The translations under genes were made by a program, and so were the position numbers. From an uncultured Clostridia bacterium (lineage in GTDB: Bacteria > Bacillota > Clostridia > Lachnospirales > CAG-274): a stretch of DNA of 64,000 nt. Where the stretch lies: positions 1-64,000 of the forward strand of contig CALWSP010000022.1 in NCBI GenBank assembly GCA_944384235.1. Direction: 5' to 3'. This document shows positions 43,722-51,522 of this stretch, in pieces. Positions within the stretch are counted from its first letter, which is position 1. Each line of letters begins with the position of its first letter. The notes beneath the pieces are model-generated. The model did not search any database and was not told the DNA's origin. It was given only the letters and a program-made list of their open reading frames with translations.

Positions 43722-44858
43722 TTATTTAGATTGTTCTTTATATAATGTTTCGATGTATGCTAAGACAAGAGGGCCTACACCTTTAGCATCGTTTGAAACA
43801 ATTGGCTCTGACATATAGTAGCCAAATGTTCCATCTCTTCTTGTGTTATTTTCAGGGCCTAAGCCTGCAACAAGACAAATTCCATCAAGTTGAAGCTCCC
43901 CATCTTTTTCTGAAAGATATTTTTCACAAACGCCATCAAAAGCTTTTTTACCATATTGGAAATAGCTTTCATCAAGAATTCCCATTCTAACGCTTTTCAT
44001 AATAGCATAAGCGAAAATGCAGCTACCACTTGTTTCAAGGTAGTTACCAGGAATGCCACCAAGGTTTACAACTTGATACCACATTCCATTTTCTGATTGA
44101 TATTTAAGCATTGAGTCAATAAGTTCTTTATAGATTTTAGAAAGAGTTTCCTTTTCTTCTTTCATATCATCTGTCATAACAGAGATTGTGTCGATAAGGG
44201 ACATAGCATACCAACCTAAAGCTCTTAGCCAGAAGTTTCTTGAAAGGCCAGTGACCTTATCGCACCAGAAGGACTCTCTAGAGAAATCATAAGCGTGGTA
44301 GTAAAGACCAGAAAGAGGGTCCCTTAATTTATTGTAGACATTAATGAATTGGTTGAAACTGTCTTTACAGTTTTGGCTATTATTATATTCTATTTCATAT
44401 TGCATATAAAATGGTTGACCCATATACATACCGTCAAGCCAAACTTGGTTTGGATAAATCTTTTTATGCCAGAAGTTGCCTTCAGCTGTTCTTGGCTGGT
44501 TTTTAACTTGAGAGTAGATTGTGTCAATAGCTTTTCTATATTTTTCTTTGCCTGTTAATTTATAAAGCTCAAATAATGTTTTACCAGCATTTACATTATC
44601 AATGTTATATTCTTCTGGGTCGTAAGATTTAATGCTACCATCTTCTTGAACGAAGTAGTCTATAAAATTATCTGCAAACTCAAGATATTTTTCATCGCCT
44701 TTAATTGCATAAAGGTCTAGAATTGCTTTAATCATACAGCCATCTATATAGTTCCAAGTTGATGGTTTACCACTTTTTATTTTTTCAATGTTCCAAATTG
44801 GAGCTTGTGGTGTGCTTTTTTCTAATAATTGGTTTATGTACTTATCTAAAATATTCAT
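43722..44858 (-). CDS. GH105/GH88 unsaturated rhamnogalacturonyl hydrolase
   Basis: 378 aa; ATG 44858 behind AAGGAGGTAGC. An all-helical (alpha/alpha)6 barrel with conserved blocks 'IDNVNAGKTLFELY', 'VWLDGMYMGQPFY' (D142 aligns with the catalytic Asp of YteR), 'DKVTGLSRNFWLRALGWYAMSLID', 'YLETSGSCIFAYAIMK' and 'GTFGYYMSEPIVSNDAKGVGPL'. These enzymes hydrate unsaturated galacturonyl disaccharides released by pectate or rhamnogalacturonan lyases. No signal peptide, so cytoplasmic. Has its own promoter and terminator. Fits with KDG kinase and the acetylesterase in the window. Codon use is less AT-extreme than neighbours. Confidence 0.92.
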   Translation of the reverse strand: MNILDKYINQLLEKSTPQAPIWNIEKIKSGKPSTWNYIDGCMIKAILDLYAIKGDEKYLEFADNFIDYFVQEDGSIKSYDPEEYNIDNVNAGKTLFELYKLTGKEKYRKAIDTIYSQVKNQPRTAEGNFWHKKIYPNQVWLDGMYMGQPFYMQYEIEYNNSQNCKDSFNQFINVYNKLRDPLSGLYYHAYDFSRESFWCDKVTGLSRNFWLRALGWYAMSLIDTISVMTDDMKEEKETLSKIYKELIDSMLKYQSENGMWYQVVNLGGIPGNYLETSGSCIFAYAIMKSVRMGILDESYFQYGKKAFDGVCEKYLSEKDGELQLDGICLVAGLGPENNTRRDGTFGYYMSEPIVSNDAKGVGPLVLAYIETLYKEQSK

Positions 44859-44885
44859 AAGCTACCTCCTTATAGTATTAAGTTA

Positions 44886-44914
44886 ATATTAACATAAATT
44901 TACACAATTTTCAA
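44886..44914 (-). promoter_or_regulatory. Promoter of the GH105 gene
   Basis: Minus strand: TTGAAA (44914-44909), 17 bases, TAATAT (44891-44886). GTTAATATTAAC (44882-44893), a 12-bp palindrome, covers the -10 box. Confidence 0.65.
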
Positions 44915-44973
44915 TATAAATTATGTATAATGTAAAAAATAGATTGTTACTCTTTTCTAACTATAGATTAATT

Positions 44974-44982
44974 TGATATAAT
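44974..44982 (+). promoter_or_regulatory. Extended -10 promoter of the CDF gene
   Basis: TGATATAAT (44974-44982) 26 bases before ATG 45009; -35 region weak. Confidence 0.55.
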
Positions 44983-45008
44983 AAATTAATTAAAAAAGGG
45001 GGATAATT

Positions 45009-46175
45009 ATGACTCAGTTACTTATTAAGCTATTTATAAAAGATAGCGAAAACATTAAAAATTTGAATGTTAGAAAAAAATATGGTGTTTTAGCGGGCGG
45101 CGTGGGCATTGTTTGCAACTTGATTTTATTTATTATAAAATTAATTTCAGGCATTTTAGTTTCTTCAATTTCTATAATTGCAGACGCTTTTAACAATTTA
45201 TCTGACGCTGCATCTTCAATTATAACAATTATAGGTTTTAAACTTGCCAATATACCAGCAGATAACGACCACCCTTACGGGCACGGAAGATATGAATATT
45301 TATCTGGGCTAGTTATAGCTTTTTTTATTGTTATGACTGCTATTGAGCTTTTAAAAAGTTCTATTGGAAAAATTCTTAATCCAAGCCAAATTGATTTTTC
45401 TGTTTTTTCGATTATAATTTTGGTTTTATCTATTTTAATTAAGTTTTGGATGTCTTTATTTAACAAAAAAATTGGGAAAAAGTTAAATGCAAAGGCTATG
45501 CTTGCAACAGCTACTGACAGCTTAAGCGACTGTGTTGCAACAGGGGCTGTTTTAATTGGCCTTATTATAAGTTTTTTATTTAAAATTAATATTGATGGAT
45601 ATATTGGCGTTTTAGTTGCACTTTTTGTTTTTAAAGCTGGTCTTGAGGCTGCAAACGAAACATTACAGCCTTTACTTGGGCAAGCTCCTGACCCAGAGTT
45701 TGTTAAAGCTATTCAAGAGGAAGTTTTAGAAAGCAGGGCAATACTTGGTGTGCACGATTTGCACATTCACGATTATGGCCCTGGCAGAGTTATTGTGTCT
45801 TTACACGCTGAAATTCCAGCTGAGATGAATGTTATGGAAGCTCACGATATAATTGACAACACAGAAGCAAAAATTAAAAGAAAATATAATTGTGATATAA
45901 GTATTCATATGGACCCAATTGAAACAAAGAACGAAGATGTTCAAAAGTTAAAAACTATGCTTGAAGAAATTATAAGCGGAATTAGTAGCGAGCTTAAATT
46001 TCACGATTTTAGAATTACAAAAGGGCCTTTAAGAACTAATTTAATTTTTGATTTAGAAATTCCTTTTGGTTTTAGTATAAAAGACAACGATATATTAAAG
46101 CAAATAAATGAAGAAGTTAAAAAGGTTGATAAAAAGTTTTATATTGTTCCACAAATAGATAGAATTGTTGTTTGA
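45009..46175 (+). CDS. Cation diffusion facilitator family transporter
   Basis: 388 aa; ATG 45009 behind AAAAAGGGGG. Six membrane helices with metal-site residues in 'ADAFNNLSDAASS' (D59, D66) and the cytoplasmic motif 'HPYGHGRYEY' (H88-), then 'ATDSLSDCVATGAV'. A cytoplasmic ferredoxin-like domain follows (about 210-290, 'HDLHIHDYGPGRVIVSLHAEIP'), and a second C-terminal segment extends the protein beyond the usual 290-300 aa. CDF proteins export Zn, Mn, Fe or Co by proton exchange; the metal cannot be told. It is a single gene. Confidence 0.92.
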   Translation: MTQLLIKLFIKDSENIKNLNVRKKYGVLAGGVGIVCNLILFIIKLISGILVSSISIIADAFNNLSDAASSIITIIGFKLANIPADNDHPYGHGRYEYLSGLVIAFFIVMTAIELLKSSIGKILNPSQIDFSVFSIIILVLSILIKFWMSLFNKKIGKKLNAKAMLATATDSLSDCVATGAVLIGLIISFLFKINIDGYIGVLVALFVFKAGLEAANETLQPLLGQAPDPEFVKAIQEEVLESRAILGVHDLHIHDYGPGRVIVSLHAEIPAEMNVMEAHDIIDNTEAKIKRKYNCDISIHMDPIETKNEDVQKLKTMLEEIISGISSELKFHDFRITKGPLRTNLIFDLEIPFGFSIKDNDILKQINEEVKKVDKKFYIVPQIDRIVV

Positions 46176-46232
46176 TGAATAAAAAAGTGGTTATCACAAA
46201 AAATAATATAAATATATTTTAGGAGGGGTTTT

Positions 46233-46343
46233 TTGAATATATTTTGTTTTTTGTGTGGCTGTATGTTTGGTGGAATTTTATCTTTTATGATTTTATGTTT
46301 ATTATTAGCTAACAAGGAAAGCGAAAAAAACAAGGCTAGTTAA
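46233..46343 (+). CDS. Small membrane protein, DUF3789-like (36 aa)
   Basis: TTG start at 46233, 6 bases after AGGAGGGG; TAA at 46341-46343. One membrane helix with a 'CMFGGILSFMILCLLLA' core and a charged tail NKESEKNKAS. The 'G-G-x-x-x-x-x-x-M-x-L' helix followed by Ala-Asn-Lys resembles DUF3789 proteins, tiny membrane proteins frequent in Firmicutes phage and element DNA. No function is known. The stop codon lies within a terminator hairpin. Confidence 0.65.
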   Translation: MNIFCFLCGCMFGGILSFMILCLLLANKESEKNKAS

Positions 46344-46357
46344 AGTCTTGTTTTTTA
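46327..46357 (+). terminator. Terminator of the small membrane protein gene
   Basis: AAAACAAG (46327-46334) pairs with CTTGTTTT (46347-46354) around a 12-base loop, followed by further T. Confidence 0.6.
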
Positions 46358-46422
46358 TTTGCCTTGTAAAAAAAATATGTATGTGATATTATTATAATAT
46401 AAATATGTAAGAGGTGTGGAGA

Positions 46423-47457
46423 GTGAGTAATATTAAGTTTATAAATAGAAATATGGGGACATATGTTGACAATAGTTTTATTGACAACTATATGGCAGAT
46501 GTTCCAAGCCCAGTTTTTTCGCTTATTTATATTTATGCGTTAAGATGTGCTAATTATGGGATTTCTATATCTAATGGAGAGATTGCAAAAAAGTTTAATA
46601 TTTTAGAAAGTGATGTTGTAAATTGTTGGAAGTTTTGGAAAGAAAAGAACCTTTTAAGTTTAGCTGGGGACAAGCTTAACCCTATTGTTGAATTAAAAGA
46701 GATTAAAAACGAAAGTGAAAATGAAAAAAATAGTTTTGAGAATAAAAAAAGTGATAAAGTTGAAGATAAAGTAAAGATTATTACTAGACATATTTACAAC
46801 CCAAAGGAGATTGGGGAATTATCTAGCCAGAACAAAAACATTGATGAAATTATTAAATATGCTGAAAGCATTAAAGGAAGCATATTATCACCTAAAGAGT
46901 TAGAAGTTATTGTTTGGATTGCAAATGATTTAGATTTTGAACAAGAGGCTTTAATTGTTATGTTAAGTTATTGTTTAAAAGGCAAAAAGAACCATAAATA
47001 TATGGAAAAAATGGCTATTGACTGGGCTGAAAAGGGCATTGTTACAATGGATATGGCTACTGAGTACATAAACAAGCAAAGTAGATATAACAAGGTTTTA
47101 AAAGCTTTTGGCGTAAGTGACAGAAAATTAAGTAAGGGTGAGATTGAAATTGTAGACAAATGGTTTGATAATTATAGCATAAGTTTTGAGCTTATAGACC
47201 TAGCTATTCAAAAAACTATTGAAAAAACTGGAAAGGTTGCTTTTTCTTATTGTGATAAAATTATTCAAAACTGGGTAAAATCTGGGTTCAAAAGTGTTAA
47301 AGACGTTGAAGAAAACGAAGCTATATATGCTAAAAAGGGTAAGAGCAATGTTGAAAACATTACTCAAAAACCAAAGGGAACATTTAACAACTACAAGCAA
47401 AAAATTTATAGTTCAGAGGAAATAGATGAAATATTAAAGAGAAAGGGTAATTCTTAA
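46423..47457 (+). CDS. DnaD-domain replication protein
   Basis: 344 aa with the GTG start at 46423 (GAGGTG site 6 bases upstream); GTG 46414 in frame overlaps that site. An N-terminal winged-helix domain ('SPVFSLIYIYALRCANYGISISNGEIAKKFNILESDVVNCWKFW') is followed by two DnaD/DnaB C-terminal-type helical repeats (about 145-225 and 225-315), each with a 'Y-x-x-x-I-x-x-W' end ('IIQNWVKSGFKSV'). DnaD proteins remodel the origin and help load the replicative helicase. Its last base is the first base of the DnaI-like gene, so the two form a helicase-loading unit. Confidence 0.88.
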   Translation: MSNIKFINRNMGTYVDNSFIDNYMADVPSPVFSLIYIYALRCANYGISISNGEIAKKFNILESDVVNCWKFWKEKNLLSLAGDKLNPIVELKEIKNESENEKNSFENKKSDKVEDKVKIITRHIYNPKEIGELSSQNKNIDEIIKYAESIKGSILSPKELEVIVWIANDLDFEQEALIVMLSYCLKGKKNHKYMEKMAIDWAEKGIVTMDMATEYINKQSRYNKVLKAFGVSDRKLSKGEIEIVDKWFDNYSISFELIDLAIQKTIEKTGKVAFSYCDKIIQNWVKSGFKSVKDVEENEAIYAKKGKSNVENITQKPKGTFNNYKQKIYSSEEIDEILKRKGNS

Positions 47458-48431
47458 TGGATAAAAAAAGTATATATTCAGAAATTTTTGAAGATTATCA
47501 AAAAGACAAAAAATTTGCTGAAACAAAAGCCGAAAGAATGAAAGAATATTTATATAAAGAAGTTCCAAGGCTTAGAGAGATAGAATATGAAATTACTGAA
47601 AAAGGTGTTGAGTTATTTAAAAACACTTTAAGTGGAAAAGCTGAAGTTTTAGAGGATTTTAGAAACAGTTGCAATGTGTTAAAGGCTGAAAGAATGAAGA
47701 TATTAAACGAAATGGGGATTAAAACATCTATATTAAAGCCTCAATATAAATGTGAAAAATGCAAGGACACTGGCTTTATTGACAACAAAAAATGTGAGTG
47801 TTTTATTAAAAGATTATCAGAAAAAATAGTTAAATTATCTAATTTTGGAGATATGTTAAACAAAGAAAATTTTAATAAATTTGATTATAGTTTGTTTTCA
47901 AAAGATATTGTTGAGGGGGAGAAAAAATCTCCTTATGAAAATATAAATATGATAATTAGAGAATGTTTAGCAGGTATAGAAAATTTTGAAAACGAGCCAT
48001 TAAATTTTCTTTTTTATGGGGCTTCAGGCCTTGGAAAAACCTTTATGTGCAACTGTATAGCAAAAGAACTTATTGACAGAGGGAATTTTGTTGTTTATAT
48101 GAGTGCATATCGTCTTTTTACTATTATGACAAATGTTAGATTTAATAACGCAAGTGAAGAAGAAATAGACACAGTTAACTACATTATTGATTGCGATTTA
48201 CTAGTTATTGACGATTTAGGAACAGAGGGAATTAACAACAGCACTATACCTGAGTTTTTTGATATATTAAATTCTAGGCTTAGAAACGGAAAATCGACAT
48301 TAATTTCAACTAACTTAGAATTTGACGACATTAATGTTTTATATAGCGAAAGAATTTTCTCTCGAGTTTTAGGTAATTTTAAGGTGTTTAAGTTTATAGG
48401 AAAAGATATTAGGCTAAATAAATATAAATAG
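47457..48431 (+). CDS. DnaC/DnaI-type helicase loader ATPase
   Basis: 324 aa; the ATG at 47457 uses the final A of the preceding TAA. A helical N-terminus with a zinc site C99/C102/C113/C115 precedes an AAA+ domain: Walker A GASGLGKT (188-195), Walker B 'LLVIDDLGTEG', sensor 'TLISTNLEFDD', arginine finger in 'RIFSRVLGNF'. This is the DnaI layout. It loads DnaB (encoded at 40537) at the origin together with the DnaD protein. Confidence 0.92.
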   Translation: MDKKSIYSEIFEDYQKDKKFAETKAERMKEYLYKEVPRLREIEYEITEKGVELFKNTLSGKAEVLEDFRNSCNVLKAERMKILNEMGIKTSILKPQYKCEKCKDTGFIDNKKCECFIKRLSEKIVKLSNFGDMLNKENFNKFDYSLFSKDIVEGEKKSPYENINMIIRECLAGIENFENEPLNFLFYGASGLGKTFMCNCIAKELIDRGNFVVYMSAYRLFTIMTNVRFNNASEEEIDTVNYIIDCDLLVIDDLGTEGINNSTIPEFFDILNSRLRNGKSTLISTNLEFDDINVLYSERIFSRVLGNFKVFKFIGKDIRLNKYK

Positions 48432-48460
48432 AAAATATTTTTACAGTTTTGTTTTTATTA

Positions 48461-48489
48461 TTGAATTTTTATATAGTATGTGTTATAAT
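48461..48489 (+). promoter_or_regulatory. Promoter of the Nudix gene with adjacent inverted repeat
   Basis: TTGAAT (48461-48466), 17 bases, TATAAT (48484-48489), extended by TGT. AAATCAAT (48491-48498) and ATTGATTT (48512-48519) form an inverted repeat right at the transcription start. Confidence 0.75.
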
Positions 48490-48548
48490 TAAATCAATTT
48501 TATTTTTAAAGATTGATTTATCAATTGTAGCAGAATCGGAGGTGCACT

Positions 48549-49007
48549 ATGATAGAAGCAGTTAGCTGCGGAGGCGTAGTAATCCATAATGGTAAGGTTC
48601 TATTGCTTTATAAAAATCAAAATGGAAGATATATGGGCTGGGTATTGCCTAAGGGAACTGTTGAAGCTGGGGAGTCCTTTAAGCAAACAGCTCTTAGAGA
48701 AGTTAAAGAGGAAACTGACTCTGATGCTGAAATAATTAAATATATCGGCAAAACTCAATATACCTTTAAGGGGAATAACGATATTGTAAACAAAACTGTT
48801 CACTGGTATCTTATGACAACTAATTCATTTTATTGTAAACCCCAAGCTGAAGAATATTTTGCTGATGCTGGCTTTTATAAGCAACACGAAGCGTATTATT
48901 TGCTAAAATTTCAAGATGAAAAACAAATGATGCGTAGAGCTTTTATGGAGTATAATGATTATAAAAACAGGGAAAAACAATTTAAAAGAGGAATTTTAAG
49001 GAGGTAA
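48549..49007 (+). CDS. Nudix hydrolase
   Basis: 152 aa; ATG 48549 behind CGGAGGTG. The Nudix box is complete: G36-x5-E42-x7-R50-E51-x2-E54-E55 ('GTVEAGESFKQTALREVKEET'), preceded by 'GGVVIHNGKVLLLYK' and 'GWVLPKG'. The overall shape resembles MutT/diadenosine-polyphosphate-type enzymes; substrate unknown. The next gene starts 4 bases after its stop, so they are co-transcribed. Confidence 0.92.
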   Translation: MIEAVSCGGVVIHNGKVLLLYKNQNGRYMGWVLPKGTVEAGESFKQTALREVKEETDSDAEIIKYIGKTQYTFKGNNDIVNKTVHWYLMTTNSFYCKPQAEEYFADAGFYKQHEAYYLLKFQDEKQMMRRAFMEYNDYKNREKQFKRGILRR

Positions 49008-49011
49008 TATT

Positions 49012-49305
49012 ATGAAAGCTGAATATGCAATTGAGGAAATTAAGAAAATTATGAAAAAGCACGAAAAAAACAATAGAATTAGAGCAATTATTTTAATTGT
49101 TTTAGGTTTTGGTGTTGCTTTAAGTGCTATTCTTTTTATTTTATCTAAATTTAAAAAAGATAATGATTTCATATTTGACGATTGGTCTGAGCTTGACGAT
49201 ATGGACTATGACGATTATGAAGATGAGGATTTAGAAGATTATAGCGAATTAAAAAAATATGATTTTAATTTAGATTCAGAAGATGAAGAAGAAAAAAATA
49301 ATTAA
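49012..49305 (+). CDS. Single-pass membrane protein with very acidic tail
   Basis: 97 aa; ATG 49012 behind AAGGAGG. A basic amphipathic N-terminus (IKKIMKKHEKNNRIR) precedes one membrane helix (about 25-45, 'AIILIVLGFGVALSAILFIL'), then a tail with many Asp/Glu and Tyr ('DDMDYDDYEDEDLEDYSE'). The basic side should remain cytoplasmic, placing the acidic tail outside. I recognise no family with certainty. Co-transcribed with the Nudix gene; ends at a terminator. Confidence 0.75.
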   Translation: MKAEYAIEEIKKIMKKHEKNNRIRAIILIVLGFGVALSAILFILSKFKKDNDFIFDDWSELDDMDYDDYEDEDLEDYSELKKYDFNLDSEDEEEKNN

Positions 49306-49316
49306 GTTTTAAATTT

Positions 49317-49341
49317 AAAGGGGAGAAATTCCCCTTTTTTT
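49317..49341 (+). terminator. Terminator after the acidic membrane protein gene
   Basis: AAAGGGGA (49317-49324) pairs with TCCCCTTT (49330-49337) around GAAAT, followed by T residues. The esterase ribosome site begins immediately after. Confidence 0.85.
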
Positions 49342-49350
49342 GGAGGTTTT

Positions 49351-50652
49351 ATGTTATTTAAGAGATTTTTGTCTTATGTTTTAATGACTACAACTTTTAT
49401 TACAGGTATAGGAGCTACAAATGTTATGGCTAGTGACAAGGTTAAAATTTTTATTGTTGGCGACTCAACAGCTTGTATATATGGAAGCGATGACAATTAT
49501 GCAGTGCCAAGAGCTGGCTGGGGTATGTATTTAGATGAATTTGTTAAAAATGTTAATGTTATTGACTTAGCTATTTCTGGCAGAAGTTCTAAAAGTTTAA
49601 CTGTTGAAGAGGAGTATCAAACACTTTTAAACGAAATTGGAAAAGATGATTATTTAATTATTCAATTTGGCCATAATGATGCTAAAAAGTCTAAAGAAGA
49701 AGATTTAAAATTAAGATACACTGACCCTGAGGGGGATATTAACACTGAAGGTTCTTTTAAACATTCTTTATATAACAACTACATAAAGGTGGCTGAAGAA
49801 AAAGGAGCTAACCCAATTTTAATTACTCCTATTGCAAGAAGAAGTTTTGACGAAAACGGCGAGGTAAAAGAAACTCACGGTTTATATGACGATGCAATGA
49901 GAGAGCTTGCAAAAGAAGTTAATGTTCCTTTAGTTGACGCTACAAAAATGACTATGGATTTATATCAAGAAAACGGGCTTGAAAAAACAGCAGCTTTTCA
50001 CTCTATTTACAAAGATGTTAAAAAAGGTGACAAGGGCCACGACAACACTCATTTAAACCACTATGGTGCAGAAGTTGTGGCAAGGCTTATATCAACAGAG
50101 CTTAAAAAAATTGACGGAATTAAAGAATATATTGATTTAGGCGAAGAAGGAAACTCTAATATTTCAAGATATGAATTTGTGCTTGACGTTGTTAGAACTA
50201 TTGGCGGGGAATATGCTTCAAGTGAAACAGAAAACATTTACAGTTTTAGCGACGTTTCTGGGGATTATTCAAAGGCTATTTCTAGTGCAAAAGAAATGGG
50301 GCTTGTTTTAGGCGACAACAACGGAATGTTTAACGGCAACGACAACATTACTTTTGAAGAAATGTATACAATTATTGCAAGAGCTTTAAAGTTTAAAGGT
50401 GTTGAATTAGACAGCAACACAGAAAAGTTCTTTGCTGAATATAACAAAGATGAATTTAAAAACTATTCAACTGAATATATGGCTCAATTAGTGAATTTAT
50501 GGGGAGATATTATACCTAAAAATTTAAACCCTAAAGAAAATGTTAAATTTTCTGAGGCATATATGATGTATAGTTTAATTTATGATGAAGTAAATGAAGC
50601 TGATGAAAATCAAGCTCCTCAGTCTATTGATGAAATTGAGAAAGTTGAATAA
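49351..50652 (+). CDS. Rhamnogalacturonan-acetylesterase-like SGNH hydrolase with SLH-like C-terminus
   Basis: 433 aa; ATG 49351 behind TTGGAGG. Signal peptide (1-27, ending 'NVMAS'), then a GDSL/SGNH esterase: block I 'VGDSTACIYG' with nucleophile S39, 'DLAISGRSSKSL', 'IIQFGHNDAK', and block V 'DNTHLNHYGA' with D231 and H234. This matches the RGAE/YesT group that deacetylates rhamnogalacturonan. Residues about 260-420 resemble S-layer-homology repeats ('YSFSDVSGDYSKAISSAKEMGLVLG' motif region), which would anchor it to the cell wall. It is extracytoplasmic and complements the cytoplasmic GH105 enzyme at 43722. Confidence 0.85.
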   Translation: MLFKRFLSYVLMTTTFITGIGATNVMASDKVKIFIVGDSTACIYGSDDNYAVPRAGWGMYLDEFVKNVNVIDLAISGRSSKSLTVEEEYQTLLNEIGKDDYLIIQFGHNDAKKSKEEDLKLRYTDPEGDINTEGSFKHSLYNNYIKVAEEKGANPILITPIARRSFDENGEVKETHGLYDDAMRELAKEVNVPLVDATKMTMDLYQENGLEKTAAFHSIYKDVKKGDKGHDNTHLNHYGAEVVARLISTELKKIDGIKEYIDLGEEGNSNISRYEFVLDVVRTIGGEYASSETENIYSFSDVSGDYSKAISSAKEMGLVLGDNNGMFNGNDNITFEEMYTIIARALKFKGVELDSNTEKFFAEYNKDEFKNYSTEYMAQLVNLWGDIIPKNLNPKENVKFSEAYMMYSLIYDEVNEADENQAPQSIDEIEKVE

Positions 50653-50655
50653 TTT

Positions 50656-50690
50656 AAAAGACCTTTTATCAAAAGATAAAAGGTCTTTTT
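50656..50690. terminator. Bidirectional terminator between esterase and sel genes
   Basis: AAAAGACCTTTTATC (50656-50670) and GATAAAAGGTCTTTT (50675-50689) pair perfectly over 15 bp around AAAA, serving the convergent transcripts. Confidence 0.9.
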
Positions 50691-50926
50691 CAATAGAAAA
50701 TATTATAAATTTTAATTCCACTAATTTCATTTTTTTTAATTAAAAGTTCTATTTTTTCTTGTTCTGAAATTGAGCTACAAAGAGCAAGGCCACAACCAGC
50801 AGAAATGTTACTTGGAACAGGTATTAGCCTAGCTTTAATATTATTTTCTTTAACAAGGTCTTCAACTTCCATTGCTTGTTGTGTTGTTTCAAAGGTTATT
50901 ATAGTTTTTAATTCTTGATTTTTCAT
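50690..50926 (-). CDS. DUF3343 protein (putative Se/S carrier-like)
   Basis: 78 aa; ATG 50926, two bases after the yedF stop. Features of the DUF3343 family (PF11823, named 'putative Se/S carrier protein-like'): 'IITFETTQQAMEVEDLVKENNIKARLIPVPSNISAGCGLALC', with the Cys of 'SAGCG' as the likely reactive residue. Members cluster with YedF and SelD and are thought to handle reduced selenium or sulfur, without direct proof here. It is the last gene of the selD operon and its stop adjoins the shared terminator. Confidence 0.88.
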   Translation of the reverse strand: MKNQELKTIITFETTQQAMEVEDLVKENNIKARLIPVPSNISAGCGLALCSSISEQEKIELLIKKNEISGIKIYNIFY

Positions 50927-50928
50927 AG

Positions 50929-51522
50929 TTATGGTTTAATTACATTTGAGCTATTCAAAAGTTTTTCTGCTATAAAATACATATTAGACACAGAGCCAAC
51001 TTCTGGTTTTTCTGGCAAGTTATAGTAGTTTATGCAAGTTCCACAAGTTGTTATTTCAACGCCAAGGTTTTCAAGAGTTTTTAAATCTTCAAGGCTTTCT
51101 GAATTAGTTGATGTTAAAAAAGCACCTGAATTATAAAAAATTATAGTTGATGGCAAAACATCGCATTTTGTTAAAGAGAAAATAAAACTTTTTAAAAGAG
51201 TTTTACCAAGCTTTTCATCGCCATCGCCCATTTTATCAGAAGAAATAACAACAACAGAGTTATTTATGTTATTGTCTTGAATAAGCTCGCATTTGACATC
51301 TTCTTTAGATAAATTAATTGTTACTTTATATTCTTTATCGTTTATTTTTTCTGAAATTATTTGGAAGTTTTTTTGATTTGCCATTTTAGAAAGGTTTTGA
51401 ACAGCTATCTCATTATCTACGGTGATTTCAATTATGCCTTTATTATTTAACTCTTTCATTGCATTTTTTACTTTTATAACTGGAATAGGGCAAACATCAC
51501 CTATTGCATTTATTTTAATCAT
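50929..51522 (-). CDS. yedF: Selenium-metabolism sulfurtransferase-like protein YedF
   Basis: 197 aa from ATG 51522, behind GGAGGAAA; in-frame upstream ATGs lie within selD or before the ribosome site. N-terminal TusA/SirA-like domain with the CPxP motif ('[15 protein letters not shown]') and a C-terminal DsrE-like domain ('[23 protein letters not shown]'; '[11 protein letters not shown]' cysteines). This fusion is the selenium-metabolism YedF group always seen near selD. It overlaps selD by 8 bases. Confidence 0.92.
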   Translation of the reverse strand: MIKINAIGDVCPIPVIKVKNAMKELNNKGIIEITVDNEIAVQNLSKMANQKNFQIISEKINDKEYKVTINLSKEDVKCELIQDNNINNSVVVISSDKMGDGDEKLGKTLLKSFIFSLTKCDVLPSTIIFYNSGAFLTSTNSESLEDLKTLENLGVEITTCGTCINYYNLPEKPEVGSVSNMYFIAEKLLNSSNVIKP

